DNA of 64,000 nt, taken from Cryptomeria japonica (taxonomy: Eukaryota > Streptophyta > Pinopsida > Cupressales > Cupressaceae). The notes beneath the pieces were generated by a model that saw only the letters and a list, made by a program, of their open reading frames with translations, was not told where the DNA came from and did not search any database. Position numbers and translations under genes: made by a program. The DNA lies in contig NC_081405.1 in assembly GCF_030272615.1 (NCBI RefSeq), positions 573,779,252-573,843,251 on the forward strand, given 5' to 3'. Positions 1 through 12,008 of this stretch are shown here, in pieces (within the stretch, counting starts at the first letter, position 1; each line of letters starts with the position of its first letter).

Positions 1-1855
1 TGAGAAAGGATTTTGAAGCCTTAGCTTCCCAAACATAGGAGATATAAAAAAGAATAGTGTCATCGACAAACTACTGTAGAATATTCGGGGGTGTCATAGA
101 GGCAGGTTTGATGCCCAGAAGAGCTCCCCTGTGAACCATAGAGTTCAAGTTAGAGGCCAACACTTCAGCAAGGATGATGAAGAGGTAAGGGGATAGAGGA
201 TCTCCTTGTCCCAACCCTCTAGAGGCCCTGAACTTCTCTAGGAGGCTCCCATTTAGAAGCATAGCGCACGTGATAGCGGATATGCATTCCCCAATAAGTT
301 TGATGGGTTTGTCTCCAAACCCCATAGCTTTGAGAAATTTGAAAAGGAAGTTCTAGTTGACTCTATCATAAGCCTTAGAGATATCAAGCTTGAGCACCAT
401 CCTTGGCTGATGACACTTATCCATGGAGTGAATAATCTCATGAGTAGAGATGACCGCATCAAGAATCTGTCTACCCAGAATAAAACCCTTCTGGGAGGGG
501 CTAATCAAAGGACCCCAAGAAAGGTTTGAGCCTATTTATAAGAACTTTGCTGAAGATTTTATAAATAGTGTTACAGAGACTGATAGGGCAAAATTCCTTA
601 AGAGTAGATGCCTCCAGAGTTTTAGGGACAAGGGAAATGGAGGTGTGATTGAGTTTGTTGAGGAGCCTTCCAAATCTGAAAAAATCCCTAGTAGCCAGAA
701 CAACATCAGGGCCCACCACATCCCATAAATCTTGGAAAAAAGCCAGGGAGAAACCATCAAGACCCGAGGCTTTGAAGGGATTCATAGAAAAAATAGTGGA
801 CTTGACTTCCTCCTCAGAAATAGGAGCCAAAATAAGGTTGTTGTCTTCCACCGAGAGGGGTGGTGGGAGGCAGTTGAGAAGATCCTCCCCAGTAGGTGCC
901 CCCAAGTTACTATCTTCCCTAAATAAAGTGGCAAAATATTTGGTAGTCAGTCTGCTCAAACTATCAACATCATTGACCACCTGATTGTTGTCGTCCATGA
1001 GGGAAGAGATGTGGTTTCTACGCTTGTGGATAATAGAAGATCTATGGAAGAAATTCATATTCTTATCACCCTCTTTGAGCCATTGAACCCTGGGTTTCTG
1101 TTTTCAGTAGAGTTCTTCTTTGTGGGATTTTTCCTTCCATTTTCTATGGAGAGCAGCCTCCTCCATATGAGTAGCTTCAAGGCAGTCACCTTGATCAATA
1201 CACTCTTGGATAATAGTCAATATACTATTGAGCTCCTTTTTTTGCTTGAAGATATCTCGGAAGGTGTATTTGTTCCAACCCTAGATGTTTCTTTTGACCA
1301 AGTCGAGCTTCTAGGCGATCTTGAACATAGGTGTACCAGGTATATTGGTGCTCCACCATCTTTTAATGCAGTCCTTGAAATCTGGATGAGAGTTCCACAT
1401 AAATTTATATTTAAAAGGATGATTCTTCCTTGTAGCATTTGTGGTATTCAAGAGGAGCACGAGGTTGTGGTTAGAGACCGTTCTAGGGAGGGTAGTGAGC
1501 TTCAAGGAGGGACCAATTCCCTAATTACCTAAGATGAAAAATTTGTCAAGTCTGACTTGAATAAGATCCTTTCCCCTCCTAAGATTGGACCAAGTGAATT
1601 GTTTCCCCATTAATTCCACATCCATCAACCCATTCCTTCCAATGAAGTTGGCAAGATCAGTCATGCTTTCAAAGTACTAATAGCAAACTTAACACCAGGC
1701 TAAATTTTCCCTGCAACAAGAGAAAAGGAAAACATGGACATCTTAACTTATTGGAGAAGAAGGACCATAATTTTATTTTCAAAAATACACTTCTTAAGAG
1801 CATATTGCTTTTGGGGGTTATTGAGGCCCCTCATGTTCCAAGAGAGGACCTTCAT
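1..1855 (-). pseudogene. LINE A ORF2, endonuclease and reverse transcriptase, broken and partial
   Basis: ORF2 of the same LINE. It starts at the ATG at 1855-1853 with an endonuclease N-terminus typical of the family (KVLSWNMRGLNNPQ). The RT N-terminal half is open from 1058 to 501 (SGLDGFSLAFFQDLW and the region leading to NRLKPFLG). The RT core follows at 325-71 with GQGDPLSPYLF. The catalytic FVDDT lies at about 50-35, directly after a TAG stop. Stops and frame changes at about 1500-1060 and 500-325 make it a pseudogene. The element would copy its RNA by target-primed reverse transcription when intact. Confidence 0.85.
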
Positions 1856-2945
1856 TTCTTACCTTTTATGGATGTCTCCAAGGTTCGCTGCTTGCCATTG
1901 GCAATATCCCTTGCTGCTTCCTTTTGTCTTGATAATCTCTGCAATGGTCGGCCCGCTTTAAGGTCCATCCCCACATCAGGCTTTGCATTCCTAGTCTTGC
2001 GTCTTTGAGTAATCCAACCCTCATCAATAGGAGTCATGCAACCACTAGACGATGCACTAGGAGCACTAGGTGAGAGGATACCTTGGTTTGGGGTGGGAAA
2101 CACCAATAGGGAGCACGTTGTCTTCGGGGAGAGATAGGGGTCCCTCACAATATCATCATCTTCTATTTGATCAACCAATGAAACCAAGCTGACCGTCAAG
2201 GAGATGCACTATTCCTTCATGGCCGAATTAGAGGCTTCCTCCACATTCTTTGCAGGAGATTTGAGAAGGTTGTTAATACTCTCAGCAAAGGGATATTCTT
2301 TCATAATCAAGTCCTTGACTGCTGAGGGAGGCAGGTCCGAGCTAGGAGTAGGAGTCACAACAAGCCCCACAACTAGGTCTTGATGAATAATAGGAGCATT
2401 TGGCACAGGGTCTTCAACCAAGGCTGAGCCCTTAAGATTGAGAGGCAAGGGGGCAGATGCTTGAATTTGGAAATAACATGCCCAAATTTGTGGCATTTTT
2501 GGCAAATGAGGGCGGCATTTTCATAAACTAGGGCTTGAGTCTAGCTACCAAGCCTAAGTTTGAGGGTTATAAAGTTGGGGGATTCATGCTTACAATAGCT
2601 TCAACACAGAAACGAGCATAGACTAGGCACAATTTGGTTCTGGTGCTATCATCAACACCAACAAAATGACGAAAAGAGTTCCCAATCCATTTAAACATGG
2701 ACTCATCCCAATATTCAAGGGGAAGCCCCGGGAGCCGAACCCATACTAGAGTAGTTTTCTGCAAGTTAGCCGTTGGGTAGAAGCCAACCTTCCAATGACA
2801 CAGGGAAAGGTTGTTTCAACCAAAGGACCAGCATCCAAATAGGACAAGGGTGGCATCCTCCTCAGCAGTGAATTTGAAGAGGAAGAGGGCTCCAGGCATG
2901 GCACTAATAGAAACACTCCCTTTCAATTTCCATTTCTCCTTGATA
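1852..2945 (-). pseudogene. LINE A ORF1, DUF4283 and CCHC zinc-knuckle protein, broken
   Basis: Nucleic-acid-binding ORF1 of an L1-type LINE. The N-terminal part (about 2945-2567) is DUF4283-like, with the characteristic run VWVRLPGLPLEYW at about 2740-2705. It is followed by a zinc knuckle CQKCHKFGH at about 2495-2470 whose final cysteine appears lost. The tail (2199-1852) is rich in charged residues. At least two frame changes and a stop after the phrase CWSFG separate the pieces, so no intact protein is made. The last codon overlaps the ORF2 start in an ATGA. Confidence 0.8.
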
Positions 2946-3458
2946 TTTGTTTGTTATTGTATAAATTATATTTTAATTTTTTATATTATAATTATTTAAA
3001 TATATGTTAAAAATATTATTATATTGATAAGTAGGAGATATTTTCAATAGAAATTCAAATTATGATTTTACATAGTAGAATTCTATACAAATATAACAAT
3101 ATTATTATGAAAATATATATTTTTATATTAAATATATTAAATATTTAGCACATATATTGTTTTTTTAATTATACATAACTCTAAATTTTACATAATATAT
3201 TCTAAAATGTAAATATAATACATACTTAATTTATAATATTTTTCAATAGAATAATATATAAATTTATTATTGAAAAAAGGATAAAATCAAATAGAAAAAA
3301 TAATAAACAAATTCTAAAAAAAATTTATATTATAAATTGTATATTTAAATTAAATATTTTTTATTTATTATTGTATAAATTATGTTTTAATTTTATATAA
3401 TGTAAATTGTAATTACAACCTAAAACATGGAAATTTAATACGTGGATACTACATTTTT
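2946..3458. other. AT-rich spacer, no gene seen
   Basis: Very AT-rich sequence between LINE A and the Helitron relic, with runs of A and T and no long ORF. I see no RNA gene, terminal repeat or coding similarity. Confidence 0.6.
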
Positions 3459-4358
3459 TTACATTCTGAAATGCTTTTTATAATTCATGGAAATTATGAA
3501 CATACCTGCAAATGTTAGATCATAATTTTGTGGGAATGCTTGATGAAGATGAGAATCAATGTTCTCAAGTAACTTCTCTCCAATGAAGCTCATTTCATCA
3601 ACCAATATATACTTCACATGTGATAGTTCTTCTTGGAAAGTTGTTAGCCTTGTTCCTTCTAATTGAGCAAAATATTTTATTGGAATTCTCAACTTGGAAT
3701 GAATAGCCGATGCTCCTATGTTGAATGCTGCTACTTCAGTTGGTGCAAGCAGTAGAAGGGGAGATTGATTAGGCATTGCCACACTTTTAAGACTTTCACT
3801 AATCACACCAATCAGGTAAGACTTTCCTGTTCCTGTTGTTCCTTGAATTATCATATACAATGGCATCCTATTTTCATTCATATGGTAATGTGACATAATT
3901 ATGTTAAATGCTTTCTCTTGTTTCTCACTCAAGATTGCATAATTGATATATTATGGTATATCATCATCTATAATGCATCTATTCTCTCTCATTGTTTCTA
4001 TGAAATTGATTGCCTGAGCTGTGTATTCATCACTTTGATATTCATTAGACCAATTTGTTTGTCTATCAATATCCCTTGTTCCCAGCATATCTATTTCGAA
4101 GAGTTTCATTACATCACAATGATGTAGCCTAGATATGATTTCCCATTCATGCTCTGTCGTGTTTTCTTGAACGATGCCATCTTCTTTAATTTCTGAATCA
4201 GTAATATTTTCATTGTTTTCTATAGTTATTGTTTGTTCCAAATGCCAAGGGGTATAATTGAGAGACTCCCAGTTTGATATTATGGTGTCATTGTTGTCAC
4301 CTATATCTCTTTTGATGTCACAAAATGGCTTGTATAGTAACAATTTTGAGAAATAGAA
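3459..4358 (-). pseudogene. Helitron PIF1-like helicase domain, truncated
   Basis: N-terminal half of a PIF1/RRM3-type superfamily 1 DNA helicase. The segment 4343-3951 is an acidic linker ending in ENRCIIDDDIP. After one TAA stop the frame continues into SEKQEKAFNI. Walker A reads GTTGTGKS at about 3840-3815, the next motif reads APTEVAAFNIGASAIHS at about 3755-3700, and Walker B reads ILVDEMS at about 3610-3590. After that the similarity decays (residues near FAGMFIISM) and the frame ends at 3459. Motifs III to VI are absent, so the helicase cannot be functional. Confidence 0.85.
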
Positions 4359-4359
4359 T

Positions 4360-5661
4360 TCAAGAATTTTTCAAATCCACATGAAGGAATGGATACAAAC
4401 CTTGAAACACTCTGACAATACTTTCTCTTTCCCTAGGCTCCCATTTTTTATCTCTTCTCTGTCGAGGATTATACATCCATGATCTTTCTGCATCAATAAG
4501 TGTGATAGCTTCCATTGAGTATGGTTGTGTCCTATATCCATCAATGAATGATTTTGTTTGTTCTTCATTGTTATTTTCATGACTTACAATAACGGGTTTG
4601 AATACTTCACGTGAAACATTGAGATTAACAAATCTTCTACTGCTTTCAACCAAGAGAAGTTCTATGAGCATGTGGCATGTTTCTTGAGCACCAACATCTC
4701 TTTCTATAATAGTTTTAGTCAAGAGCTTCCTATATGCCTTTGCTACTAGGTCATCTGGGTTTTCTATATTTGAAAGGTGTAACAACATTTGATGGTAGGT
4801 TTCTGAGCTCTTCTCTATTTTCGCTACATACTTTGCAATGTACTTTATCACTGCATGTTTTGAGAGAACCTGTTGCCAATCTATATTATCTCTCCATAGT
4901 TGTAGTATGTAGTGGTTGTGTGAATTTACTATATCATCATTTCTTACTGGCTCAAATTTCTTTTCACTACTCTGTATGTCTTGATATAATTTTGATCCAT
5001 GTATATTTAAGGCCCAGGGTGCATTATATCTTTCTTAAACATGCACCCTCTCTACACATTGTATGTCTTTGCAATAGTAAATATGAACGCATTAGTTTGC
5101 TATGTTAAAAAAACTAACATTTAGATTGGATTACATAAGTTACGATTGAAACTCATTGTAATGATACCTGTACGTTTCGTTGATGAACATCTATTCTTGG
5201 ATTCTGTGCATGAACAATGCCATGGAAATATCTTTCAGAAATCTTTATTTCTTGTTCATTAGACCAATCTATAATGTCCATATTTGGTGCTCCATGTATC
5301 CATAGAAAACCATGCACATGTGGTGATCCTCTATGTTGCCATTCATATCTACACCAATATCTTTGTTCTCTGTTCTAGTATTTCTTTTCTAAATATAGAA
5401 TGTGTTAATTGCATATAGTGGGCACCTATATGAGGGTAGTCGATCACATTTTGTTTCCTCTAGATTTGAGCTTCGCGTGGATTTGTTGGAGCTATTCCTG
5501 GCATTGGTGCATGTAAATCTGGCCAATATAAGTCCGCAGCACTAAGTGTAAAGAATATTGTTGCTTTCTGCTCGAAAAGAAGTTGGGGAATGATTTATGT
5601 TGTTGATTTCAAAATTCGTATTTTCATTGACAAATACTTCTTCATAAGAATTCACATCCAT
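4360..5661 (-). pseudogene. Helitron Rep (HUH endonuclease) domain, broken
   Basis: Replication-initiator part of the Helitron transposase. A possible start is the ATG at 5661-5659. A frame change near 5540 leads into a region reading DLHAPMPGIAPTN, typical of the Helitron N-terminal domain. The HUH motif is visible at about 5320-5290 as GSPHVHGFLWIHGAP. The segment before the catalytic tyrosines is at about 4960-4860 (NHYILQLWRDNIDWQ), and KYIAKYVAK lies at 4848-4822. In intact proteins the tyrosines of this tract nick and join single-stranded DNA. Stops (one TAG where tryptophan is expected near 5450) and frameshifts show it is dead. Confidence 0.85.
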
Positions 5662-7497
5662 AGTCTATAAAAAATTATATGTATATTAAATAAAAGATAA
5701 AGTAGACATAATTCGTTAAGAGAAAAGCTGAAATTGAAAAATGTCTGCAATACGTAAACAGTGAATTCTGAACCTTAAAAATTTTTTAATGTAAACATCT
5801 TATGAAATTGGTCTCTGCTATATACATGCAGTGAGAGATATGATTATATTTTAATGTTCAGTCAAGCTCTGAATAAAATAAAACCTGTGATAGTCCAGTG
5901 AAAAAATACCATTGTAGTCGATTTAAAGTAGATAATTGTGAAATTCATTTTAATGTTTAAAATAATCAATGATTGTGATTGAAATAGTTTTTTGCAGAAT
6001 ATTTTCAAGTCACTTGTATCTTGGCTGAATCAATTTGTCATGAAAAAATAAGTTTATGATAATTATTTTTGACTCAGATAACAATATTTTCCATGTCCAT
6101 TGATGTAATGCAACTGTTAAAACATATCTATTGTTAGTGCTGCTCAATTTGGTGAATAAATATGAAAACTCATTCACCATTCATGATACAGCTAAAGGAA
6201 AAGGGCATCGAAATATAGAAAAATTCATATATTGTGTTTATTTCTAAATATAAATTTGCAGCAATGACATAATATTTACAATAATCTAATAATTAATATT
6301 GTTAAATTTAATAAAATTATTCTATTTTTTTTTTTTAAATTCAAGAGTCGATTAAAACCAATATAAACTATAAGCCTAGAAGAATTAATTGTGACAAAGA
6401 ATTAATCCTAAAATTTTGAATTCAGTAATGATAATAAATTTGAGGTTTGAATTCATCTAGAGAACTATATATGAAAGTATATACAGTAGATAGAATGCAT
6501 AAAAATATATAATGAATTTAATTTGAAAGTGAAGCCATATATTAATACATATAAAACAAAGAGAATGCAAAATAAAAGAATTCTAAAACTATATGAGAAT
6601 ATCTATTAAATTGACCTAAACTAAGCTTAGGGGTTCCTTATTTCAGTTCACGTTAATATACTGAATTTGTTTTTTGTAGAATATTTTCAAGTTCCTCTTT
6701 TAAATTTACATAAAAATAGTTTTAGTTTTCTATTTCAAACATGCATGCAAGATGTGGAATCATAAACATAACATAAGAAATTATTATTCCCGTGAGAAAT
6801 TGCAAAAAAAGTTACCATTGTAAATTAAAAAAAAACCATTGTAAAGAAAAATACCTTAAAAAGTAGAATTTGAAGTAAGCTTAACAACAAATCATAAATT
6901 GATTAAAACTGAAGCTGCCATCTTGCATGCATGTCTAACAGAGTATTTTAAACTATAATGTCTTGCATACCTATTTAGTGGAACACTTGTTACTATGGAA
7001 TTTTGAAGGGGGACTGTGGAAACTTGAAGGGGGAGTCGAAGCTGACACTGAAAAGTGTCTGCAATACGTAAACGGTGAATTAGGCACAAGAAGATGAAGC
7101 AACAATGAAGCACAAATGATAAACGACAAATTGATAGAGTTATATCTATGTTGTATTGTATTGCATTTTTTCGCACCTTGTTTAAGCACGACAATAGCAC
7201 GGTAGTATGTTTTGGAATACAAACAATAGATTTGTAAGCAATATAATGCATGCAATTTCGAGCCAAGAACAGTTATGAAAACCATCTGTCATGCTATCTT
7301 TTCCACTTGCAAAGGAACACATATAGATTCTGATAGAAATGGCATTAGTAGTGGCAGCATGATAGGGTAATATTCCCATCGAATGGTGGCGATTAAAACT
7401 TTTAGCCAGATGCAATTGTGTTTGAATAAATTTTGAGACACATTTAACAAAATTAATAAATGGTGGGGATTTCAAATCAATTCCACAATTTAAGGAG
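5662..7497. other. AT-rich non-coding region with two short duplicated tracts
   Basis: No credible gene. Two pairs of short direct repeats are visible. A tract of about 41 bp at 5727-5767 recurs at 7041-7082 with few changes (core TGTCTGCAATACGTAAAC). A tract of about 28 bp at 5988-6015 recurs at 6670-6697 (core AGAATATTTTCAAGT). Open frames at 6892-7538 on the minus strand look like chance frames with no recognisable domain. Confidence 0.5.
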
Positions 7498-8508
7498 ATG
7501 AAAGTGTGTACACGGATGGCTGACATCCATATATACAACTATAGGAAAGCCATATATACAACTGTAGGAGATGCTATCTATCAGAAAAGAATGAAAATAT
7601 TACTAATTCAGAAATTTAAAGGTGAATGGAATGAAATTTTGAAGGCAAAATATTTACGTCTAAATCCTATCATGGAATATTTTCTTTCCTCAGATCAGAT
7701 CTCAATTGGCTCTACCATAAGGAACAATGTTACTGGTGCAAAAGGAATTGTGAATCTGGGGAAAGTGTGGGCCATTGGTAATGGTAGAAGGGTCGATTTC
7801 TGGGATGATGCAAGGGTTGGAGGTGCTCCTGTCAATGATCATTATGTTCCTCAGGTGATCATCCAAGCCTGCAAGAACAAGTTTGGTGTCAAAGTTGTTG
7901 ACTACCGGAGAGATCAGAAGTGGGTGGACCTAAGCACTACTTATCCCACCCTAAAGAATGTTAATTTGAATCTCAACTAGGTTGTCATTAACCTAAGAAG
8001 TGAGGACCACCTATTGTGGGGAGGAATCTCTTCAAGGAATTATTCGGTGGGCTATGTTGTCATTATGTTGGCTCAGTCTCAAGACTCTAGCCCCTAGTGG
8101 GTCAAAGCTTGGATTACAGGTTTGACTCTTAAAATAAATATCTTTTTATGGATTCTTCTGCAAAATAAAATCCTAATCATAGATAAACTAAGAAAGAGGG
8201 GATTTTGCATCCCCAACAGATGCTACTTATGCCTTAATGATGAAGAATCTGTGAACCATATTTTTATTCATTGTCCTTTAGTCCAACCTATCTGGTTGAT
8301 TATTTTTCAATTATGGGGTTTAAATTGGGTGTTCCCTAAGTCGATTCAAGACTGTTTCACGAGCTGGTCTTGTAGATCAAAAAATACAACTATAAGGAAA
8401 TTGTGGGATTTTTTTTTCCATATATCCTATGGGGTATCTAGAAAGAAAGGAATAACAGAATCTTCACGAACTCCATTAACTCCCGTGAAGTGGTGTGGGC
8501 TAAGATAA
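7498..8508 (+). pseudogene. LINE C ORF2, RT C-terminal and zf-RVT region, broken
   Basis: Open from 7498 to 7980, then again from 8122 to 8508. The first part ends with the conserved stretch VWAIGNGRRVDFWDDA at about 7770-7815, seen in the RT thumb/connection region of plant LINEs. The second part is zf-RVT: ILLQNKILIIDKLRKRG followed by CYLCLNDEESVNHIFIHC at about 8220-8275, with the Cys-Cys-His-Cys spacing. A TAG stop at 7978-7980 and a frameshift near 8440 break it. Confidence 0.85.
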
Positions 8509-9063
8509 AACACAATCTTGTTGAGAGTGTGATGGCTATTGGATCTCATTCTTACAATAGTAACAAAAAGTATGCAGTTTTAAGGAGTAGGAATATCCCA
8601 GCCTCTATGGACAACAACACTAACCAACTCAACAAAAGGATGTGTTGTTGGTCTTCTCCCCCTAATCACTGGATCAAGGCTAACTTTGATGGGGTTGCTA
8701 AAGGGAACCCAAGGCCAGCTAGTTATGGTGGAGTTATTTGGAATAGTGTTGGCTTTTGTGTGGGGGTGGTTGCCCTCCCCTTGGGGAATCAAACCAATCA
8801 CTTGGCTGAAGCCATGGGTACACTCCAAGCCATAAAATTAGTGCATCAACTACGAGCCAAAAAAGTCTGGTTGGAGGGAGACTCTAATAATATAATCAAT
8901 TGCTTCCATGGCAATCAACATCCGTCGTGGATGATTAAAAAATATTATCTATATGGCCAAGGAGTTACTTGAGGGACTCGACCAATATTACATCTCTCAT
9001 GTTTATAGAAAGTCAAGCAAGAGTGTTGAGTGGGTTGCCAACAAGGCAATGTGGAGTGGGTAG
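8490..9063 (+). pseudogene. LINE C RNase H domain, frameshifted near its end
   Basis: Plant LINE-type RNase H. Catalytic residues are visible in order: Asp in KANFDG (about 8680), Glu in LAEAMGTLQ (about 8810), Asp in LEGDSNNI (about 8880). GGVIWN lies between the first two. The open frame runs from 8490 to 8972. A frame change near 8945 is needed to reach the C-terminal part with HVYRKSS and EWVANKA, which carries the final His/Asp region. This domain removes RNA from the RNA-DNA hybrid during retrotransposition. Confidence 0.85.
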
Positions 9064-9100
9064 ATAATGATCTGGTATGGAGAGGGGGAGCTCCCTCAAG

Positions 9101-9429
9101 TAGCACATGACATTTTAAATTATGAGAGATATCATGGAAAAAAAGGTAGGATTTGATATCATTTCTCGATATAGTAGAGGTGGTCGTGGCATCATGAAAT
9201 GGTTTCATAATTAGGCGAGAAGGAAGTACGCCATTATTTTCCATAACATCTTGCATACTTTGTGGGTTTTTTTTTTCATTTGGAGTAGAAGCTTGAGGAA
9301 TCTCTATTTGCTTCTAGAGACTTCTTCGTTGTTTTTTTAAAAAAAGAAAGTTTGCTAAGAAGAGCAGTATTTGCTGGAATTTACATTCTATAAAAACTGA
9401 TAAGAAGATGGGGGGGAATCATAAGCGCA
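9101..9429. other. LINE C 3' untranslated part and junction, no gene
   Basis: Sequence after the LINE RNase H stop. It has a T-run at about 9268-9278 and no ORF of interest. I could not place the exact 3' end of the LINE or a target-site duplication. Confidence 0.5.
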
Positions 9430-11088
9430 CAGATTCTACAAAAATAGATAAATGGTGAGACTGTCCCTAGGTTTGGGCTGTGCTGCAAGTGGAAAAAATA
9501 TTGGATTACGTGGAAAGAATGCAAGAAAGAAGACCTGAAATCCTAGGATATTCAAAAAGGGGTGGAAAGAGGGCACCCTTACCATTGGTAGCAGGAAGGT
9601 TAAGGTTAGTGAGACCTTGATCGCAGAGGCGAGTGGTCTGCCGATTAATGGAATCAAATTCTACAGGGACCAGAAGTTGTCAGAAGCAGCTGTGAAGAAA
9701 TTCCCCAAGGACGAGGTGGAGAAAGTGAAATTGGTCAAGGGAAGCCACACCTACTACTCCCCTAAGGTAATCAAGAAACTCTGGCGATGGATTTTGTTTG
9801 CTGTCATGGAATTCAAAACTTTAGATGGTAGATATACCAGAGTTTATAGTTACCATTTTGTTCTTCTTAATCGTTTTCGGCACAAGGATAAAATTTCCCT
9901 CCCCTACCATTTGTTTTGTTCCCTTAATGTTAGGATGAAGGATGCTATCTCTAATCCCAAATCTAACCCCACATTACATGAGGGTCTTATGGTGGTCCTA
10001 TACAACCATATCAGGAACACCATTGTTCAATAGGCTATATCTGAGGTGTCTGAGTTAGATGATGATTTGGGTGATTTGGTTGATGAAGATTATGAAGGAT
10101 ATGATATAGGGGTAGATGTCGAGGAGGACCCCCATTCCCCCAGGTTGAGAAAGCGTAAAAGGAAAACCAGCCAAGAGAAACAGGGTAAAGGGTCAATCAG
10201 ATGGAAAAAGAAGGGGGAGGACGATGATAGTTGGTATGAGGAAGAAGAGGAGAGTGAAGAAGACATGGAGACAGATAGTGAGGAGGTTCAAATTATCTCA
10301 AGCCAGAAGAAAAAGGGGAAGATGCTGAGAAGTGAGGAGTTGGAGGCCAAGAACCACTCGCTCCTTCCTACCATCTCCAAGGAACAGAGTAAGGGCTTAG
10401 ATGGGGAGAATACCCCCAACAAGGAAATTTACACTGCTAAGTGCAAGGAGGTGGCTCTAGAGGTGAACTTGGACCTTGTGGGAGAGGAGGGTTAAGATGG
10501 GTCCCCTCTAGACTTCGACCTCTATATCAAAAATAGAATGGATTGCTTCAATAAGGTCTTCTTTTGGGTACAGAAGGAAATTAAAAACATAAAAGATAAA
10601 TAGATCTAGGAAGCTAGCAAACTTGAAGCTATGGAAGCCATTAGCACTGACAAATTCCATTCTCTACTTGACTACTTAAGTGAGTTGACTAAAGCTATCA
10701 GCAATGCAGAGGGAATTATCAATGCCCAATGCAATAGCTTTAAAATCCTGGAAGATAGGGTATGGGCAACTTAAAAGAAAATGGAACAGATTGAGAAGAC
10801 CCTCAAAAAGATAGGAGAGTAGAGTTGCAAGATTTTAAAGGCCGCTTCTGATAGTATCAAGGTCCTAATTAGCAAACTTGAATAGGTCCAGGGGGATAAG
10901 GCCCTCGGGGACACTACTGAGGAGAAGGATGCAACCCCTGAAGAAAAGGATGGTCCGAGAAAAAGAACAAGATCAAGTACCAAGAAGAAGCAAAACCAAA
11001 TCAGGGACATTGAAGATCTCAAGGGGACTTCTATGACAATGGAGCAATTGGCACTGGAAGTGGCTGAATTGCTAAAGAACTTCACCTA
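9430..11088 (+). pseudogene. Unknown retroposon-type ORF, copy 1, broken
   Basis: I do not recognise a named family. The frame reads from about 9460, shifts near 9555, is open to 10033, meets one TAG, is open again from 10046 to 10495, and then decays with several stops to about 11088. The N-terminal part has a globular look (VSETLIAEASGLPING, then a stretch around LLNRFRHKDKISLPYHLF) and distantly resembles the plant-mobile-domain-like region of the long ORF at 55.9 kb. The middle is strongly acidic then basic (10,046-10,330). The C-terminal part looks coiled-coil, with regular Leu/Ile spacing and Lys/Glu. A second member lies at 40,950-42,190 with the same acidic/basic and coiled-coil layout and a similar T/G-rich 3' tail. 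Confidence 0.5.
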
Positions 11089-11548
11089 GGCCTGGTTATT
11101 TTTCTTTCCTTTCTCTGTTGTTTGGTGTTTTGTTTCTTTGTGTTGTGTCTTTTTTGTTGTTGGCTTTTTGTCTTCGACCAGATGTCCTTTTGGTGGTTGT
11201 TGTCTCTTGTTTTTCTGGTGGACCATAGTATTGATATGTATGCAATGACATAATGGCTTGACCATATGATCCCGATAATGTTTACATGAAGAAGGCTCCT
11301 AGACCAATAAAATGGCTATTTAGCATCCGCAATGCCTATTACTTTTTTTTTTTTCAATTAACTTCTGTTATTTCTAAGAGACCATGCCTGCAATGAAAAC
11401 TTCAGTTTTTGAAGTCAAACAGCTTATTTTACATTACACGAGAAACAACAAAATACAACTATTGTAAGTACGGTGGATTTTGGTAGATGTTTGGTGACAG
11501 CCCAGGGGCAGTTTTAATTTCCCAGTATTTTGGTGGATTTGCACCAAA
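11089..11548. other. 3' tail of the unknown retroposon and spacer
   Basis: A T/G-rich stretch (11,090-11,230) resembles the tail of the copy at 42,050-42,190 (both contain TTTGTCTT followed by a GACCA or GGTCG block). An AATAAA-type signal lies at 11,317-11,323 and a T-run at 11,343-11,356. Beyond that I see nothing until the PPR fragment. Confidence 0.4.
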
Positions 11549-11670
11549 ATGGGAGCTCTGGCATCAAGGAACGACGATTGCGGTGAGCTGTCACAGTTGG
11601 AAATGTTCTGGCCAACGTATGCAAAATGTGGAAGCATAGACAACGCACCTGAACTGTTTAATTATATATT
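11549..11670 (+). pseudogene. PPR protein fragment
   Basis: A short relic of a plant pentatricopeptide-repeat protein. The frame at about 11,610-11,660 reads YAKCGSIDNAPELF, the canonical start of a PLS-type PPR motif. The upstream frame reads VTVGNVLAN, as expected just before it, but one frame change separates them. No further repeats follow. PPR proteins bind organellar RNA; this piece is far too short to act. Confidence 0.65.
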
Positions 11671-11749
11671 TCCATTTTCATTTTTAATAATACATTTATT
11701 ATTATTGATGATTTTTTTAAATCTATTATCTAAACAGTATTATTTTTAA

Positions 11750-12008
11750 AATAAACAAATAGATATAATGTTCTAGAGAAGAGAATATATCTCAAGAATC
11801 TTTTTTTCTTCTTTTTTAATTATTAAAGAAAAGTGTCAATTTTTCAAATATAACGTAATATTTTTATTTAAAATTTAAATAAAAGCATAAAATGCATTAA
11901 AAATTAATGCCACTTTCATATGCTTCAAGTTTAAAAACTAGACCAAAGGCTGCTGCTATTTATTTCATTTATCATGATGTGTCATGGTACTCAAATTTCA
12001 CCTAATTA
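11750..12008. other. AT-rich spacer
   Basis: No gene or repeat structure seen between the PPR fragment and the MITE-like element. Confidence 0.5.

Larger units (their letters stand above)
1..2945 (-). mobile_element. LINE (family A), 5' part, decayed, cut by window edge
   Basis: Non-LTR retrotransposon read on the minus strand, from ORF1 at about 2945 down into the reverse transcriptase of ORF2 at base 1. The order DUF4283, zinc knuckle, endonuclease, reverse transcriptase is that of plant L1-type elements. Several frameshifts and stops break both ORFs. The 3' part (end of RT onward) lies outside the window. No target-site duplication could be checked. Confidence 0.9.
3459..5661 (-). mobile_element. 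Helitron Rep-helicase relic
   Basis: Minus-strand remains of the RepHel protein of a rolling-circle transposon. Read 5' to 3' it holds a Helitron N-terminal region, the HUH nuclease motif, the KY..KY tract and then the first half of a PIF1-type helicase, which is the order expected for Helitrons. It stops soon after helicase motif II, so the C-terminal helicase motifs are missing. Helitron termini (5' TC, 3' CTRR with hairpin) were not found by eye. Confidence 0.88.
7498..9100 (+). mobile_element. LINE (family C), 3' fragment with RNase H, decayed
   Basis: Plus-strand 3' end of an L1-type LINE, truncated at its 5' side near 7498 as usual for LINE insertions. It holds the RT C-terminal region, the zf-RVT zinc-binding segment and an RNase H domain, and ends after a closing run reading VEWVANKAMWSG near 9060. 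Several frame changes and stops occur. The 3' untranslated part runs into the next element. Confidence 0.85.

Noticed and set aside
6892-7538. Overlapping minus-strand ORFs of about 104-124 codons
   Set aside because: No domain, overlapping frames in AT-rich DNA; most likely chance.
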